NCBI GenBank assembly: GCA_019119775.1
Contig: DWWL01000068.1
Location: 1-47,988, forward strand
Source: Candidatus Lachnoclostridium pullistercoris
Lineage (GTDB): Bacteria > Bacillota > Clostridia > Lachnospirales > Lachnospiraceae
Length of the DNA stretch: 47,988 nt
Direction of reading: 5' to 3'
The notes under the pieces are model-generated. The model was not told where the DNA came from. It saw only the letters and a program-made list of their open reading frames with translations, and searched no databases. The translations under genes and the position numbers were made by a program. Every line of letters begins with the position of its first letter. The first letter of the stretch is position 1. This document shows positions 15,341 to 24,263 of the stretch, piece after piece.

Positions 15341-16963
15341 ATGTCAGACACGAATCATAACAATCTGGATTACAGGGATGCCCTGAAAAAAGCCAGAAAA
15401 AAGCGAAAACAGAATCCATATCAGCAGTATGTCATGATCGGCGGCGGAGTGCTGGTGATCATTCTGCTGATCATCGCCGTGGTCCTGGCAGGAAGACGGT
15501 CCGCCGCAAGCGGAGACGCTGCCGGAGAGAGCGGCGCTCCGGCGGAGGAGACGACCCTGTCTGCGGAGGAGCAGGAGGAGAAAGAGCGGCTTCAGGCGGT
15601 GGACGAGGTGGTGAGCGCCTATGGCAATCTGGGCGTGGTCCAGGTGTCCGGCTACTTAAATGTCCGCGAGACTCCGTCCTCTGACGGCACGATCATCGGC
15701 AATATTATGGGCGGCGGCGGATGCGACATTCTGGACACCTCTGAGGACGGAGGCTGGTACCACATTTCCTCCGGAGGATTTGAGGGATATGTGAGCAGCC
15801 AGTATGTGCTCACAGGAGAAGATGCCAGGGCAGCCGCAGCAGACAACATCAAAAAGATGGCAGTCATCACCACAGACAGCCTGCGGGTCCGCTCCGAGCC
15901 GGTATTTGAAGGCTCTGACAACGTGGTGGGAGCTGTGGCGAGAGATGAGCGCTACGAAGTGCTGTCCGAGGGAGACGGCTGGGTGCAGATCGAACAGGGC
16001 TACATCTCCACGGCTGACGGCAACGCGGAAGTCCGCTACTGTCTCAACGAGGCGAGAAAACTGGACATGCGCACCATGGCGGTGAACCAGTACAGCAATC
16101 TTCTGGTTTCAAAAGTAAATAATTATCTGAATGTGCGCTCCTCACCCACTCAGAGCGAGGGGATGGGGAACGTGATCGGCAAGCTGCCCAGCCGGGCAGC
16201 TGCCGAGATCCTGGAGACTTCTGAGGATGGGCAGTGGTATAAGATTAAATCGGGAGCGATCACCGGTTATGTCAGTGCCGATCCTCAGTATATTGCCACC
16301 GGCCAGGAGGCCAGGGATCTGGCCCTGCAGGAAGCGTCCCTGATGGCGGTGGTAAAAGTAGACGGGCTGCGGGTCCGCACCGAGCCGTCCACGGACAGCA
16401 AGATATGGACCCAGCTGACGATGGAGGAGAAATATCCGGTTTTAAATCAGCTGGACGGCTGGGTGCAGATCGAGCTGGACACAGGAGAGGACACGGACAA
16501 CGCCTACATCTCCACCAGGGACAACAACGTGGAGGTGCGCTACGCCCTTCCTGAGGCCATCAAGTTCTCACCCCTTGAAGAGAAGGCCAACGCCCAGATG
16601 TCCAGGCGGTCGCAGATCGTCAACTACGCTCTGCAGTTTGTGGGCAACCCCTACGTCTGGGGCGGGACCAGCCTGACAAAGGGAGCGGACTGCTCCGGCT
16701 TTACCATGAAGGTGCTGGAGCACTTCGGCATTTCCCTGCCCCACTACTCCGGCTCCCAGGCTAAAATGGGCCGGTCAGTCTCCTCCAGTGAGATGCGGCC
16801 CGGCGACCTGATCTTTTACGCCAACAGCAGCGGGACGGTAAACCATGTGGCCATGTACATCGGAAACGGCCAGATCGTTCACGCGGCCAGCAGAAGAAGC
16901 GGAATCAAGATCTCTACCTGGAATTACCGCCAGCCCAAGACCATCCGCAATGTGATCGACTGA
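15341..16963 (+). CDS. Membrane-anchored SH3b/NlpC-P60 peptidoglycan hydrolase
   Basis: A 540-residue wall hydrolase. A basic cytoplasmic segment (KKARKKRKQ) and one helix at about residues 31-52 anchor it in the membrane. A Ser/Ala/Glu linker follows. Four bacterial SH3 domains come next, two beginning with YLNVR (about 102 and 260) and two with LRVR (about 180 and 345). They alternate as a duplicated pair, each ending in EVRY. The C-terminal 120 residues are an NlpC/P60 cysteine peptidase with Cys in GADCSGF, His in VNHVAMYIG and a second polar His in IVHAASR. It should cleave the stem peptide of peptidoglycan, usually between D-Glu and the diamino acid. Start ATG 15341 has GGAGAG upstream. 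Confidence 0.93.
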   Translation: MSDTNHNNLDYRDALKKARKKRKQNPYQQYVMIGGGVLVIILLIIAVVLAGRRSAASGDAAGESGAPAEETTLSAEEQEEKERLQAVDEVVSAYGNLGVVQVSGYLNVRETPSSDGTIIGNIMGGGGCDILDTSEDGGWYHISSGGFEGYVSSQYVLTGEDARAAAADNIKKMAVITTDSLRVRSEPVFEGSDNVVGAVARDERYEVLSEGDGWVQIEQGYISTADGNAEVRYCLNEARKLDMRTMAVNQYSNLLVSKVNNYLNVRSSPTQSEGMGNVIGKLPSRAAAEILETSEDGQWYKIKSGAITGYVSADPQYIATGQEARDLALQEASLMAVVKVDGLRVRTEPSTDSKIWTQLTMEEKYPVLNQLDGWVQIELDTGEDTDNAYISTRDNNVEVRYALPEAIKFSPLEEKANAQMSRRSQIVNYALQFVGNPYVWGGTSLTKGADCSGFTMKVLEHFGISLPHYSGSQAKMGRSVSSSEMRPGDLIFYANSSGTVNHVAMYIGNGQIVHAASRRSGIKISTWNYRQPKTIRNVID

Positions 16964-17031
16964 CCATGAGAGATCCACGGCAGGCGGCGGGGAACTTAAG
17001 ATGTGTTCTTCCGGCCGCTGCCTGCGGGAAT

Positions 17032-17117
17032 AAAAAGCTCTTTTCCGCATATCCTAACCACATCGGGAGATGGGGACAGCCCGTATCCCGGCAGGATATG
17101 TGCGGAAGGAGCTTTTT
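17032..17117 (+). promoter_or_regulatory. Long imperfect hairpin covering a Shine-Dalgarno site
   Basis: Bases 17032-17055 pair with 17093-17117 with small bulges (AAAAAGCTC and GAGCTTTTT; ATATCCT and AGGATAT). The enclosed region makes further pairs (CGGGA 17064-17068 with TCCCG 17086-17090). The distal arm contains the AAGGAG (17106-17111) used by the next gene and is followed by T7 (17113-17119). It could be a leaky terminator of the hydrolase gene, a translational control element, or both. Confidence 0.65.
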
Positions 17118-17119
17118 TT

Positions 17120-17857
17120 ATGAGCGACAAGAAAAAAGAGAAGGCAAAAAGCGGCGGAGCGGATATGGACCGGGAAAAGCTCCGCCGGGAAGTGGAGGAG
17201 AAGGAGGACGCCAGGCTGGAGGAGTACGGACAGATGACTCTGGACGGGAACGCGGGAAAGCGGAATATCTACCTGCTCTCCATCATCGGAGAGGTGGAGG
17301 GTCACGAGAATCTGCCGGGGACCAGCAAGGCCACCAAGTACGACCATGTTCTCCCGAAGCTGGCCCAGCTGGAGGACGACGCCGAGGTGGAGGGCCTTTT
17401 AGTGCTCTTAAACACGTCCGGGGGAGACGTGGACGCCGGCCTGGCTATTGCGGAGATGATCGCCTCTCTGTCCATGCCGACCGTTTCCCTGGTACTTGGG
17501 GGAAGCCACTCCATCGGCGTGCCTCTGGCGGTGGCGGCGGATTACTCCTTTATCGTTCCCACCGGGACCATGATGGTCCATCCCGTGCGCATGACCGGGA
17601 TGGTGATCGGGACGGAGCGGACTTATGAATATTTTGAGATGATTCAGGAGCGGATCTTAAATTTTGTGTCCGGCCATGCGAAGATCGCCCACGACCAGCT
17701 GAAGCGGCTGATGCACAGCACGGAAATGCTCACCAGGGATCTGGGAACGGTGCTGGTGGGAGAGGAGGCAGTGCGGGAAGGGCTGATTGACGAGGTAGGA
17801 GGGATCCGGGAAGCGCTTAAGAAGCTGTACGCCATGGTGGACGGCAAAAAAAAGTGA
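17120..17857 (+). CDS. ClpP-like serine protease (TepA/translocation-enhancing type)
   Basis: A 245-residue cytoplasmic protein of the ClpP/crotonase clan. A charged N-terminal segment of about 45 residues (DREKLRREVEEKEDARLEE) precedes the ClpP fold: LLVLLNTSGGDVDAGLAIAEM, then GGSHSIGVPLA with probable nucleophile S131, and MMVHPVRM with H154. These fit the TepA (YmfB) branch, which in Bacillus is linked to processing of exported proteins and is encoded beside spoIIIE, as here. ATG 17120 is chosen because AAGGAG lies 8 bases before it; upstream in-frame starts fall within the hairpin. The gene ends 107 bases before the start of ftsK. Confidence 0.9.
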   Translation: MSDKKKEKAKSGGADMDREKLRREVEEKEDARLEEYGQMTLDGNAGKRNIYLLSIIGEVEGHENLPGTSKATKYDHVLPKLAQLEDDAEVEGLLVLLNTSGGDVDAGLAIAEMIASLSMPTVSLVLGGSHSIGVPLAVAADYSFIVPTGTMMVHPVRMTGMVIGTERTYEYFEMIQERILNFVSGHAKIAHDQLKRLMHSTEMLTRDLGTVLVGEEAVREGLIDEVGGIREALKKLYAMVDGKKK

Positions 17858-17862
17858 ATCAG

Positions 17863-17891
17863 TTGCAATTTCGCCCGATTTTTTGTATACT
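17863..17891 (+). promoter_or_regulatory. Promoter of ftsK/spoIIIE
   Basis: TTGCAA (17863-17868) and TATACT (17886-17891) are 17 bases apart, just after the stop codon of the ClpP-like gene. A hairpin (17904-17918 with 17931-17944) would sit at the 5' end of the transcript. Confidence 0.75.
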
Positions 17892-17964
17892 GAATGAAAC
17901 GGGCAGCGAAGCTCCGGCAGGCATAAGGCCGCCGGGCTTTGCTGATGTTAGGAGGCAGAATTTA

Positions 17965-20910
17965 GTGGCACAGGCGAAGAAAACGACGAAAACATCTACC
18001 GCGAAGGCAAAGACGAAGCGGGGGCCGGGAAGGCCGCCGAAGAAGAAGGAGCCGGAAAGACCGGAGTTTTTAAGGTCTGAGATGGTGATTATCGGAACCT
18101 TTGCCCTGGCGGTTCTGTTATTTTTGAGCAATTTCCGCCTCTGCGGCGTGGTGGGCGGTTTTCTGCGCAGCCTTCAGCTGGGAATATTCGGCATGGTGGG
18201 ATACATACTTCCGCTGGCGCTGTTTGTGGGAGTCTGTTTTTACTATTCCAATAAGGGCAATCCGGTGGCGATGGTCAAGCTGGGGGCGCTTGCCGGGGCG
18301 GCCCTGATTTTGTGCGCCCTGGGGGAGGCCCTGTTTGGCAGTCCCTTCCAGGCTGGCCTGAAGCTGACGGATTTTTACCGCAGCTCCTCTGCCACCGGCC
18401 TGGGCGGCGGCCTGTTGGGCGGGGCGGTGAGCTACGGCCTTTACTGCCTGGTGGGAAAGGTGGGCACCTACCTGATTCTTCTGGTGCTCCTTGCCGTTTC
18501 CCTGGTGCTGATCACAGAGAGATCTCTCGTTTCCTTTGTGAAGCGGGGAGGCGTGAAGGCCGCCCGCTACGCGAAAGAGGACATGGACCGGAGAAAGGAG
18601 ATCTGGGCGGAGCGTCAGGAGGAGCGGAAACGTCTGAGGGAAGAGCGGATCGTCCGCGGAGTGGATCTTGATTCCACAAAGCTGGGCGGAGACGAGGAGG
18701 AATCCTGGGATGAGGAGGAGGATCTGGCCGGTCTGACGGAGGCGATCGAGCGGGGCGGAGCGAAAAAAGAGGAGCCGGCCCCGGAGGAAGAGACGAGGAA
18801 ACCGGAGAAGCCGGAGAACCGGGATGATGTGTTCACCGGCACGATCGCCTATCCCCACAGCAGCCGGGAGGAGGAGCCTTTTGATGAGGAAGAGCTCACC
18901 GCCGTGCGCCGTGCTGTGAGCGGGGAGCCGGAGGAGACAGTCTATCTGAAGAAAGACACCCGGACGTTAAAGGAAATGAACCTGGTGGAGGAAGATTTCA
19001 GCCGCAGCAGCACAGAACCGGAGGAGGATGAAGTTCCCTGGGACGAGCCCTCAGACAGAGGGCCGGAGCCGATGGATGGCCCCATGGCGGCAGGAAAACA
19101 GCCCCAGGCTGCCGGGATTTCTGCGGCGGAAACTGTCCCGCAGGAAGAGGAAGACGACACCTTTGAGGAGGGATTTTCACCTGCGCCTTCAAAAGAGCTG
19201 CTGTCCGGCGGTTCCTCAGGGGAGGATGGTTTCGCCCCTGCGGTGGAAGAAGACACTTTTATCTCCCCGGAGGGAGAGAGACGGGTTGTGACAGCCACGG
19301 GCAAAGTCATCGAGACAGAGACAGAACTGTTAAAGAAGCGGGTGGAAAAAAAGCGTGCCGAGGCGGCAGAGGCTGGGGCGGAGAGCGGAAGCCCGGAGAG
19401 CCTGAGCGCGCAGATCGCCCAGAAAGAGGCGGAAACAGTCAAAAAAGAATACATATTCCCATCTTTGGACCTGCTTAAGAAGCCGCCGAAGAGCGCGGCA
19501 TTTTCGGAAAACGAATACAGAGAGACGGCGGTGAAGCTGCAGCAGACCCTGCGGAATTTCGGCGTGGGAGTGACCGTCACCAATATCAGCTGCGGACCGT
19601 CTGTGACCCGGTATGAGCTGCACCCGGAGCAGGGAGTGAAGGTGAGCAAGATCGTCGGCTTAGTGGACGACATCAAGCTGAGCCTGGCCGCGGCGGACAT
19701 CCGCATCGAGGCGCCTATCCCCGGAAAATCGGCGGTAGGCATCGAGGTGCCCAACAAAGAGAACAATACGGTGTATCTGCGGGAGATCCTGGAGTCGGAG
19801 AGCTTCAGAAAGCACAAGTCAAAGCTGGCTTTTGCCGTGGGCAAGGACATCGGCGGCCAGGTGGTGGTGGCGGACATCGCCAAGATGCCCCATCTGCTCA
19901 TCGCCGGCGCTACCGGATCAGGAAAATCCGTGTGCATCAATACCCTGATCATGAGCGTGATCTACAAGTCCAGCCCGGAGGATGTGAAGCTGATCATGGT
20001 GGACCCGAAGGTGGTGGAGCTCAGCGTCTACAACGGCATTCCCCACCTGCTGATCCCGGTGGTGACGGACCCGAAGAAGGCATCCGGCGCCTTAAACTGG
20101 GCGGTGGCGGAGATGATGAACCGCTACGAAAAATTTGCAAAATTCAACGTCAGAGATCTGAAAGGCTACAACGAGAAGGTGGAGCGGACGAAAGAGATCG
20201 ACGACGGGAACAAGCCGAAGAAGCTGCCCCAGATCATTATCATCATCGACGAGCTGGCAGACCTGATGATGGTGGCTCCGGGAGAGGTGGAGGATGCCAT
20301 CTGCCGTCTGGCCCAGCTTGCCAGAGCGGCCGGTATCCATCTGGTGATCGCCACCCAGAGGCCGTCGGTGAACGTAATCACGGGCCTGATCAAGGCCAAC
20401 GTGCCTTCCCGGATCGCATTTTCCGTGTCTTCCGGCGTGGATTCCCGGACCATCATCGACATGAACGGGGCGGAGAAACTGCTGGGAAAAGGAGACATGC
20501 TGTTCTATCCGGCCGGCTACCCCAAGCCTCAGCGGGTGCAGGGCGCCTTCGTGTCGGATGAGGAAGTGCAGCGGGTGGTGGATTTCCTCTCAGAGCAGGG
20601 CATGACCACCGATTACAGCGAGGAGATCGCAAGCCAGATCGCCACTGCGGCCACGGCCCAGGCGGCCGGCGGAGAGAGCAGCCGGGATGAATATTTCATC
20701 CAGGCAGGCCGGTTCATACTGGAAAAGGAAAAGGCGTCCATTGGAATGCTCCAGCGGATGTTCAAGATCGGTTTTAACCGGGCGGCCAGGATCATGGACC
20801 AGCTGGCAGAGGCCGGCGTGGTCGGCGAGGAGGAAGGCACAAAGCCGAGAAAGATCCTGATGACCAGGGAAGAATTTGAAGAAAAATTCGGAGATGGCCG
20901 TCAGTCTTAG
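17965..20910 (+). CDS. ftsK: DNA translocase FtsK/SpoIIIE
   Basis: A 981-residue septal DNA pump that moves chromosomal DNA through the closing septum. GTG 17965 is chosen: AGGAGG (17950-17955) lies 9 bases upstream, whereas the earlier in-frame GTG at 17854 is before the promoter's transcript start. Order: a Lys/Pro-rich start, four or so membrane helices up to about residue 190, a long acidic linker (about 200-490), then the RecA-type motor with Walker A GATGSGKS (about 647-656) and Walker B IIIIDELADLM (about 760). The C-terminal winged-helix gamma domain (GMLQRMFKIGFNRAARIMDQ) reads orientation sequences on DNA. FtsK and SpoIIIE cannot be told apart by sequence alone; all parts are complete. 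Confidence 0.96.
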   Translation: MAQAKKTTKTSTAKAKTKRGPGRPPKKKEPERPEFLRSEMVIIGTFALAVLLFLSNFRLCGVVGGFLRSLQLGIFGMVGYILPLALFVGVCFYYSNKGNPVAMVKLGALAGAALILCALGEALFGSPFQAGLKLTDFYRSSSATGLGGGLLGGAVSYGLYCLVGKVGTYLILLVLLAVSLVLITERSLVSFVKRGGVKAARYAKEDMDRRKEIWAERQEERKRLREERIVRGVDLDSTKLGGDEEESWDEEEDLAGLTEAIERGGAKKEEPAPEEETRKPEKPENRDDVFTGTIAYPHSSREEEPFDEEELTAVRRAVSGEPEETVYLKKDTRTLKEMNLVEEDFSRSSTEPEEDEVPWDEPSDRGPEPMDGPMAAGKQPQAAGISAAETVPQEEEDDTFEEGFSPAPSKELLSGGSSGEDGFAPAVEEDTFISPEGERRVVTATGKVIETETELLKKRVEKKRAEAAEAGAESGSPESLSAQIAQKEAETVKKEYIFPSLDLLKKPPKSAAFSENEYRETAVKLQQTLRNFGVGVTVTNISCGPSVTRYELHPEQGVKVSKIVGLVDDIKLSLAAADIRIEAPIPGKSAVGIEVPNKENNTVYLREILESESFRKHKSKLAFAVGKDIGGQVVVADIAKMPHLLIAGATGSGKSVCINTLIMSVIYKSSPEDVKLIMVDPKVVELSVYNGIPHLLIPVVTDPKKASGALNWAVAEMMNRYEKFAKFNVRDLKGYNEKVERTKEIDDGNKPKKLPQIIIIIDELADLMMVAPGEVEDAICRLAQLARAAGIHLVIATQRPSVNVITGLIKANVPSRIAFSVSSGVDSRTIIDMNGAEKLLGKGDMLFYPAGYPKPQRVQGAFVSDEEVQRVVDFLSEQGMTTDYSEEIASQIATAATAQAAGGESSRDEYFIQAGRFILEKEKASIGMLQRMFKIGFNRAARIMDQLAEAGVVGEEEGTKPRKILMTREEFEEKFGDGRQS

Positions 20911-20952
20911 ATACACAGAGGAGTTGCTATTCATAAGGAGGTAAAAGCAGGG

Positions 20953-22623
20953 ATGAAAACAGATATTGAGATCGCTCAGGAGGCGAAGATGCTGCCGATT
21001 AAAGAGGTGGCGGCAGCTTACGGGATCGGAGAGGATGATCTGGAGCTTTACGGAAAGTACAAGGCAAAGATCACCGATGAATTGTGGAACGAGATAAAGG
21101 ACCGCAGGGACGGGAAACTGGTGCTGGTAACGGCCATCAACCCCACTCCGGCGGGAGAGGGAAAAACCACCACCAGCGTGGGCCTGGGGGACGCCCTGTC
21201 CAGACTGGGAAAGAAGACCATGATCGCCTTGAGAGAGCCGTCTCTTGGGCCCTGCTTCGGCATCAAGGGCGGAGCGGCCGGCGGCGGCTACGCCCAGGTA
21301 GTCCCCATGGAGGACTTAAATCTCCACTTTACGGGAGATTTCCACGCCATTACCTCCGCCAACAATCTTCTGGCCGCGCTTTTAGACAACCACATCCAGC
21401 AGGGAAATGCCCTGGGCATTGACACCAGGCAGATTCTGTGGAAGCGCTGCATGGACATGAATGACCGGGTGCTGCGCAACATCGTGGTGGGCCTGGGAGC
21501 AAAGGCTGACGGCGTGGTGAGAGAGGACCACTTTGTCATCACTGTGGCCTCAGAGATCATGGCGATCCTCTGCCTGGCGGAAAACATGGAAGATTTAAAG
21601 GCCCGCTTAGGAAGGATCATCGTGGCCTACAATTTTGCAGGCGAGCCGGTGACGGCAGCTGACCTTCACGCGGTGGGAGCTATGGCTGCGCTCTTAAAGG
21701 ACGCCTTAAAGCCCAACCTGATCCAGACGCTGGAGCACACGGGAGCCATGGTTCACGGCGGCCCCTTCGCCAACATCGCCCACGGCTGCAACAGCGTGCG
21801 GGCCACAAGGACTGCCCTGAAGCTGGCAGATATCGTGGTGACGGAGGCCGGGTTCGGCGCAGATCTGGGCGCAGAGAAATTTATGGACATTAAGTGCCGC
21901 ATGGCCGGATTGAAGCCGGACGCCGTGGTGCTGGTGGCTACGGTGCGGGCGCTGAAATACAACGGCGGCGTTCCGAAAACAGAGCTTCAGCAGGAGAATC
22001 TGGAGGCGCTTAAAAAAGGCATTGTGAACCTGGAAAAACACATCGAGAACCTGCAGAAATACGGCGTTCCGGTGGTGGTAACTTTAAACTCCTTCACCAG
22101 CGACACAGAGCGGGAGTACGAATTTGTAAAGAACTTCTGCGAGGAGAGAGGCTGCGAGTTCGCACTCTCTGAAGTGTGGGCCAAAGGAGGAGCCGGCGGA
22201 GAAGAGCTGGCAAAGAAAGTGCTCTCCACCCTGGAGAACAAGGAGAGCCATTTTGCCCCCATTTATCCGGACGACATGAGCTTAAAGGACAAGATCGCCA
22301 CTGTGGCGAGAGAGATCTACGGGGCGGACGGCGTGACCTACGCGCCGGCTGCTGAGCGCGCCTTAAAGCGGATCACGGAGATGGGATTCGGCCATGTGCC
22401 GGTTTGCATGGCAAAGACCCAGTATTCTCTGTCAGACGACCAGACAAAATTAGGACGGCCCACTGGCTTTACCATCAATGTGAGAGACGCCTATGTCTCC
22501 GCGGGAGCCGGCTTTGTGGTGGTGCTGACGGGAGCGATCATGACCATGCCCGGCCTGCCGAAGGTGCCGGCCGCTGAGGGAATCGACGTGACGGACGACG
22601 GCGTGATCACCGGCCTGTTTTAA
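20953..22623 (+). CDS. fhs: Formate-tetrahydrofolate ligase
   Basis: A complete 556-residue enzyme that makes 10-formyltetrahydrofolate from formate, ATP and tetrahydrofolate. It belongs to one-carbon metabolism and the methyl branch of acetogenic metabolism. The P-loop [13 protein letters not shown] (residues 65-77), the [22 protein letters not shown] segment (split around 93-115), and [11 protein letters not shown] are signature sequences of the family. The C-terminal half has the folate-site region. AGGAGG (20936-20941) stands 11 bases before the ATG. It is probably an independent unit or follows ftsK by read-through; no promoter stands out in the 42-base gap. A hairpin without T-tract follows. 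Confidence 0.97.
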   Translation: MKTDIEIAQEAKMLPIKEVAAAYGIGEDDLELYGKYKAKITDELWNEIKDRRDGKLVLVTAINPTPAGEGKTTTSVGLGDALSRLGKKTMIALREPSLGPCFGIKGGAAGGGYAQVVPMEDLNLHFTGDFHAITSANNLLAALLDNHIQQGNALGIDTRQILWKRCMDMNDRVLRNIVVGLGAKADGVVREDHFVITVASEIMAILCLAENMEDLKARLGRIIVAYNFAGEPVTAADLHAVGAMAALLKDALKPNLIQTLEHTGAMVHGGPFANIAHGCNSVRATRTALKLADIVVTEAGFGADLGAEKFMDIKCRMAGLKPDAVVLVATVRALKYNGGVPKTELQQENLEALKKGIVNLEKHIENLQKYGVPVVVTLNSFTSDTEREYEFVKNFCEERGCEFALSEVWAKGGAGGEELAKKVLSTLENKESHFAPIYPDDMSLKDKIATVAREIYGADGVTYAPAAERALKRITEMGFGHVPVCMAKTQYSLSDDQTKLGRPTGFTINVRDAYVSAGAGFVVVLTGAIMTMPGLPKVPAAEGIDVTDDGVITGLF

Positions 22624-22640
22624 GAGAAGGAAGCAGGGAT

Positions 22641-22709
22641 CCGGGGCGCAGAAGCGCCCCGGCCTGTGCCGGTGTTCCCGGGGGATCCGGTTTACGGACC
22701 ATCCGGGAA
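22641..22709 (+). promoter_or_regulatory. Two GC-rich hairpins after fhs
   Basis: CCGGGGCGC (22641-22649) and GCGCCCCGG (22654-22662) form a 9-bp stem closed by AGAA. A second dyad, TTCCCGG (22676-22682) with CCGGGAA (22703-22709), follows. There is no run of T, so this may be a factor-dependent end of fhs or an mRNA-stabilising element. The rest of the 155-base spacer to murE shows no convincing promoter. Confidence 0.5.
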
Positions 22710-22778
22710 TGCAGACACAGACCGCGCCAGGATAAGGACGCGGCATTTCGGACAAAAAAGAAAGAACGGAGGGACAAT

Positions 22779-24263
22779 ATGAAATTCAGAGACTGGCTGA
22801 AGGATATGGATTACGAAGTTTTGCAGGGAGATTTGGATACAGAAGCGGAAGATGTGGTGTACGATTCGAGAAAGGCGGTGCCGGGCACTATTTTTGTGTG
22901 CCTGAAGGGCACCAGAATCGATTCCCACGGCTTTATCGGGGACGTGGCCGCCCAGGGAGTGAAAGCCTTTGTGGTGGAGCGGGATGTGGAGCTGCCGGAG
23001 GGCGCTGCTGTGGTGAAGGTGGCAAGTTCCAGGCACGCTCTGGCCATGATGTCCGCCCTGCGGTTTCAAAATCCCATCCGCAGAATGATCTCCGTGGGGG
23101 TGACGGGCACCAAGGGAAAGACCACGGCGACCCATATGATGAAGGCAATTCTGGAAGCGGCAGGAAAGAAGGTGGGCATGATCGGCACCACAGGCGCGGT
23201 GATCGGCGATCAGATCTATCCCACCATGAACACCACTCCCGAGTCTTACCAGCTTCAGGAATATTTTTCCCAAATGGCGGAGGCCGGCTGTGAGTACGTG
23301 CTGATGGAAGTCTCCTCCCAGGGGATCAAGATGCACCGCACCGACGGGCTGATGTTTGACTACGGCGTGTTCACCAACATCACTCCGGACCACATCGGGC
23401 CGGATGAGCATGCGGATTTTGAGGAGTACCTCTACTACAAGTCCCGCCTGTTTACCATGTGCCGCACAGGCATTGCCAATCGGGATGATGAGCACTTTGA
23501 GGCGATTGTGAAGGACCGCACCTGCAGGGAGCTTTACACCTACGGGCGGAAAACAGACGGGGAGAAGCCGGACTTTTACGGCAGCCGTGTGCGGTTTGTG
23601 TCAGAGCCTGGATTTGTGGGGACGGAGTTTGACCTTGCGGAGAAAAAGAGCGGGAAGGTCATGGACCTGCGCCTGGGCCTTCCGGGGGATTTCAATGTGG
23701 ACAACGCTCTGGCGGCGGCCAGCCTCTGCCGCGTCATGGGAATTTCGGAAGAGGCGGTGCAGAAGGGACTGGAGCATGTGCGGGTCAATGGACGGATGGA
23801 GCTGGCCTACAGCTCAGAGCTGTGCTCCGTGATCATCGACTATGCCCACAACGCGGTGAGCATGGAGAGCCTTTTAAAAACGCTCCGGGCTTATCATCCG
23901 AAGCGCCTGGTGTGCGTGTTCGGCAGCGGCGGAAACCGGTCGAAGGAGCGGCGCTACTCCATGGGAGAGATCGGCGGAAAAATGGCTGATCTCTGCATTC
24001 TGACGGCGGATAATTCCCGGTACGAAAAGACGGAAGACATTATCGCGGACATCCGCAGCCATTTAGAGCCCACGGGAGGCGCTTTCGTGGAGATCCCGGA
24101 CCGGCGGGAGGCCATTTATTACAGCCTGTCCCACGCCCAGCCGGGGGACATGATCGCGATCATCGGCAAGGGACATGAAGATTATCAGGAGATCAACGGC
24201 GTCCGCACCCATTTCCTGGACCGGGAAGTGGTGGAGGAAGCAGTAAAGGAGCTGGGACTGTGA
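22779..24263 (+). CDS. murE: UDP-N-acetylmuramoyl-tripeptide synthetase MurE
   Basis: A 494-residue cytoplasmic ligase that adds the third amino acid to UDP-MurNAc-L-Ala-D-Glu. It has the Mur ligase layout: N-terminal UDP-binding domain (VVYDSRKAVPGTIFV), ATP site GVTGTKGKTT (about 107-116), MNTTPES, the carbamylated-lysine region YYKSRLF, and the C-terminal domain with YAHN and GSGGNRSKERR. The motif that selects the amino acid reads D411-N412-S413-R414 rather than the usual DNPR. The arginine that contacts meso-diaminopimelate is kept, so mDAP is the likely substrate. The gene heads the long housekeeping series; its stop overlaps the start of murF by one base. Confidence 0.93.
   Translation: MKFRDWLKDMDYEVLQGDLDTEAEDVVYDSRKAVPGTIFVCLKGTRIDSHGFIGDVAAQGVKAFVVERDVELPEGAAVVKVASSRHALAMMSALRFQNPIRRMISVGVTGTKGKTTATHMMKAILEAAGKKVGMIGTTGAVIGDQIYPTMNTTPESYQLQEYFSQMAEAGCEYVLMEVSSQGIKMHRTDGLMFDYGVFTNITPDHIGPDEHADFEEYLYYKSRLFTMCRTGIANRDDEHFEAIVKDRTCRELYTYGRKTDGEKPDFYGSRVRFVSEPGFVGTEFDLAEKKSGKVMDLRLGLPGDFNVDNALAAASLCRVMGISEEAVQKGLEHVRVNGRMELAYSSELCSVIIDYAHNAVSMESLLKTLRAYHPKRLVCVFGSGGNRSKERRYSMGEIGGKMADLCILTADNSRYEKTEDIIADIRSHLEPTGGAFVEIPDRREAIYYSLSHAQPGDMIAIIGKGHEDYQEINGVRTHFLDREVVEEAVKELGL

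Noticed and set aside
17854..17964. Upstream GTG start for ftsK
   Set aside because: It precedes the predicted transcript start and has no ribosome-binding site; AGGAGG at 17950-17955 fits GTG 17965.
18942..19952. A 336-codon open frame opposite ftsK
   Set aside because: Serine-rich complement of the acidic linker and motor of FtsK; no ribosome-binding site or domain.
22638..22690. GGATCC-containing repeats near the fhs end as a mobile-element border
   Set aside because: The repeats belong to ordinary GC-rich hairpins; no transposase, target duplication or second copy is present.
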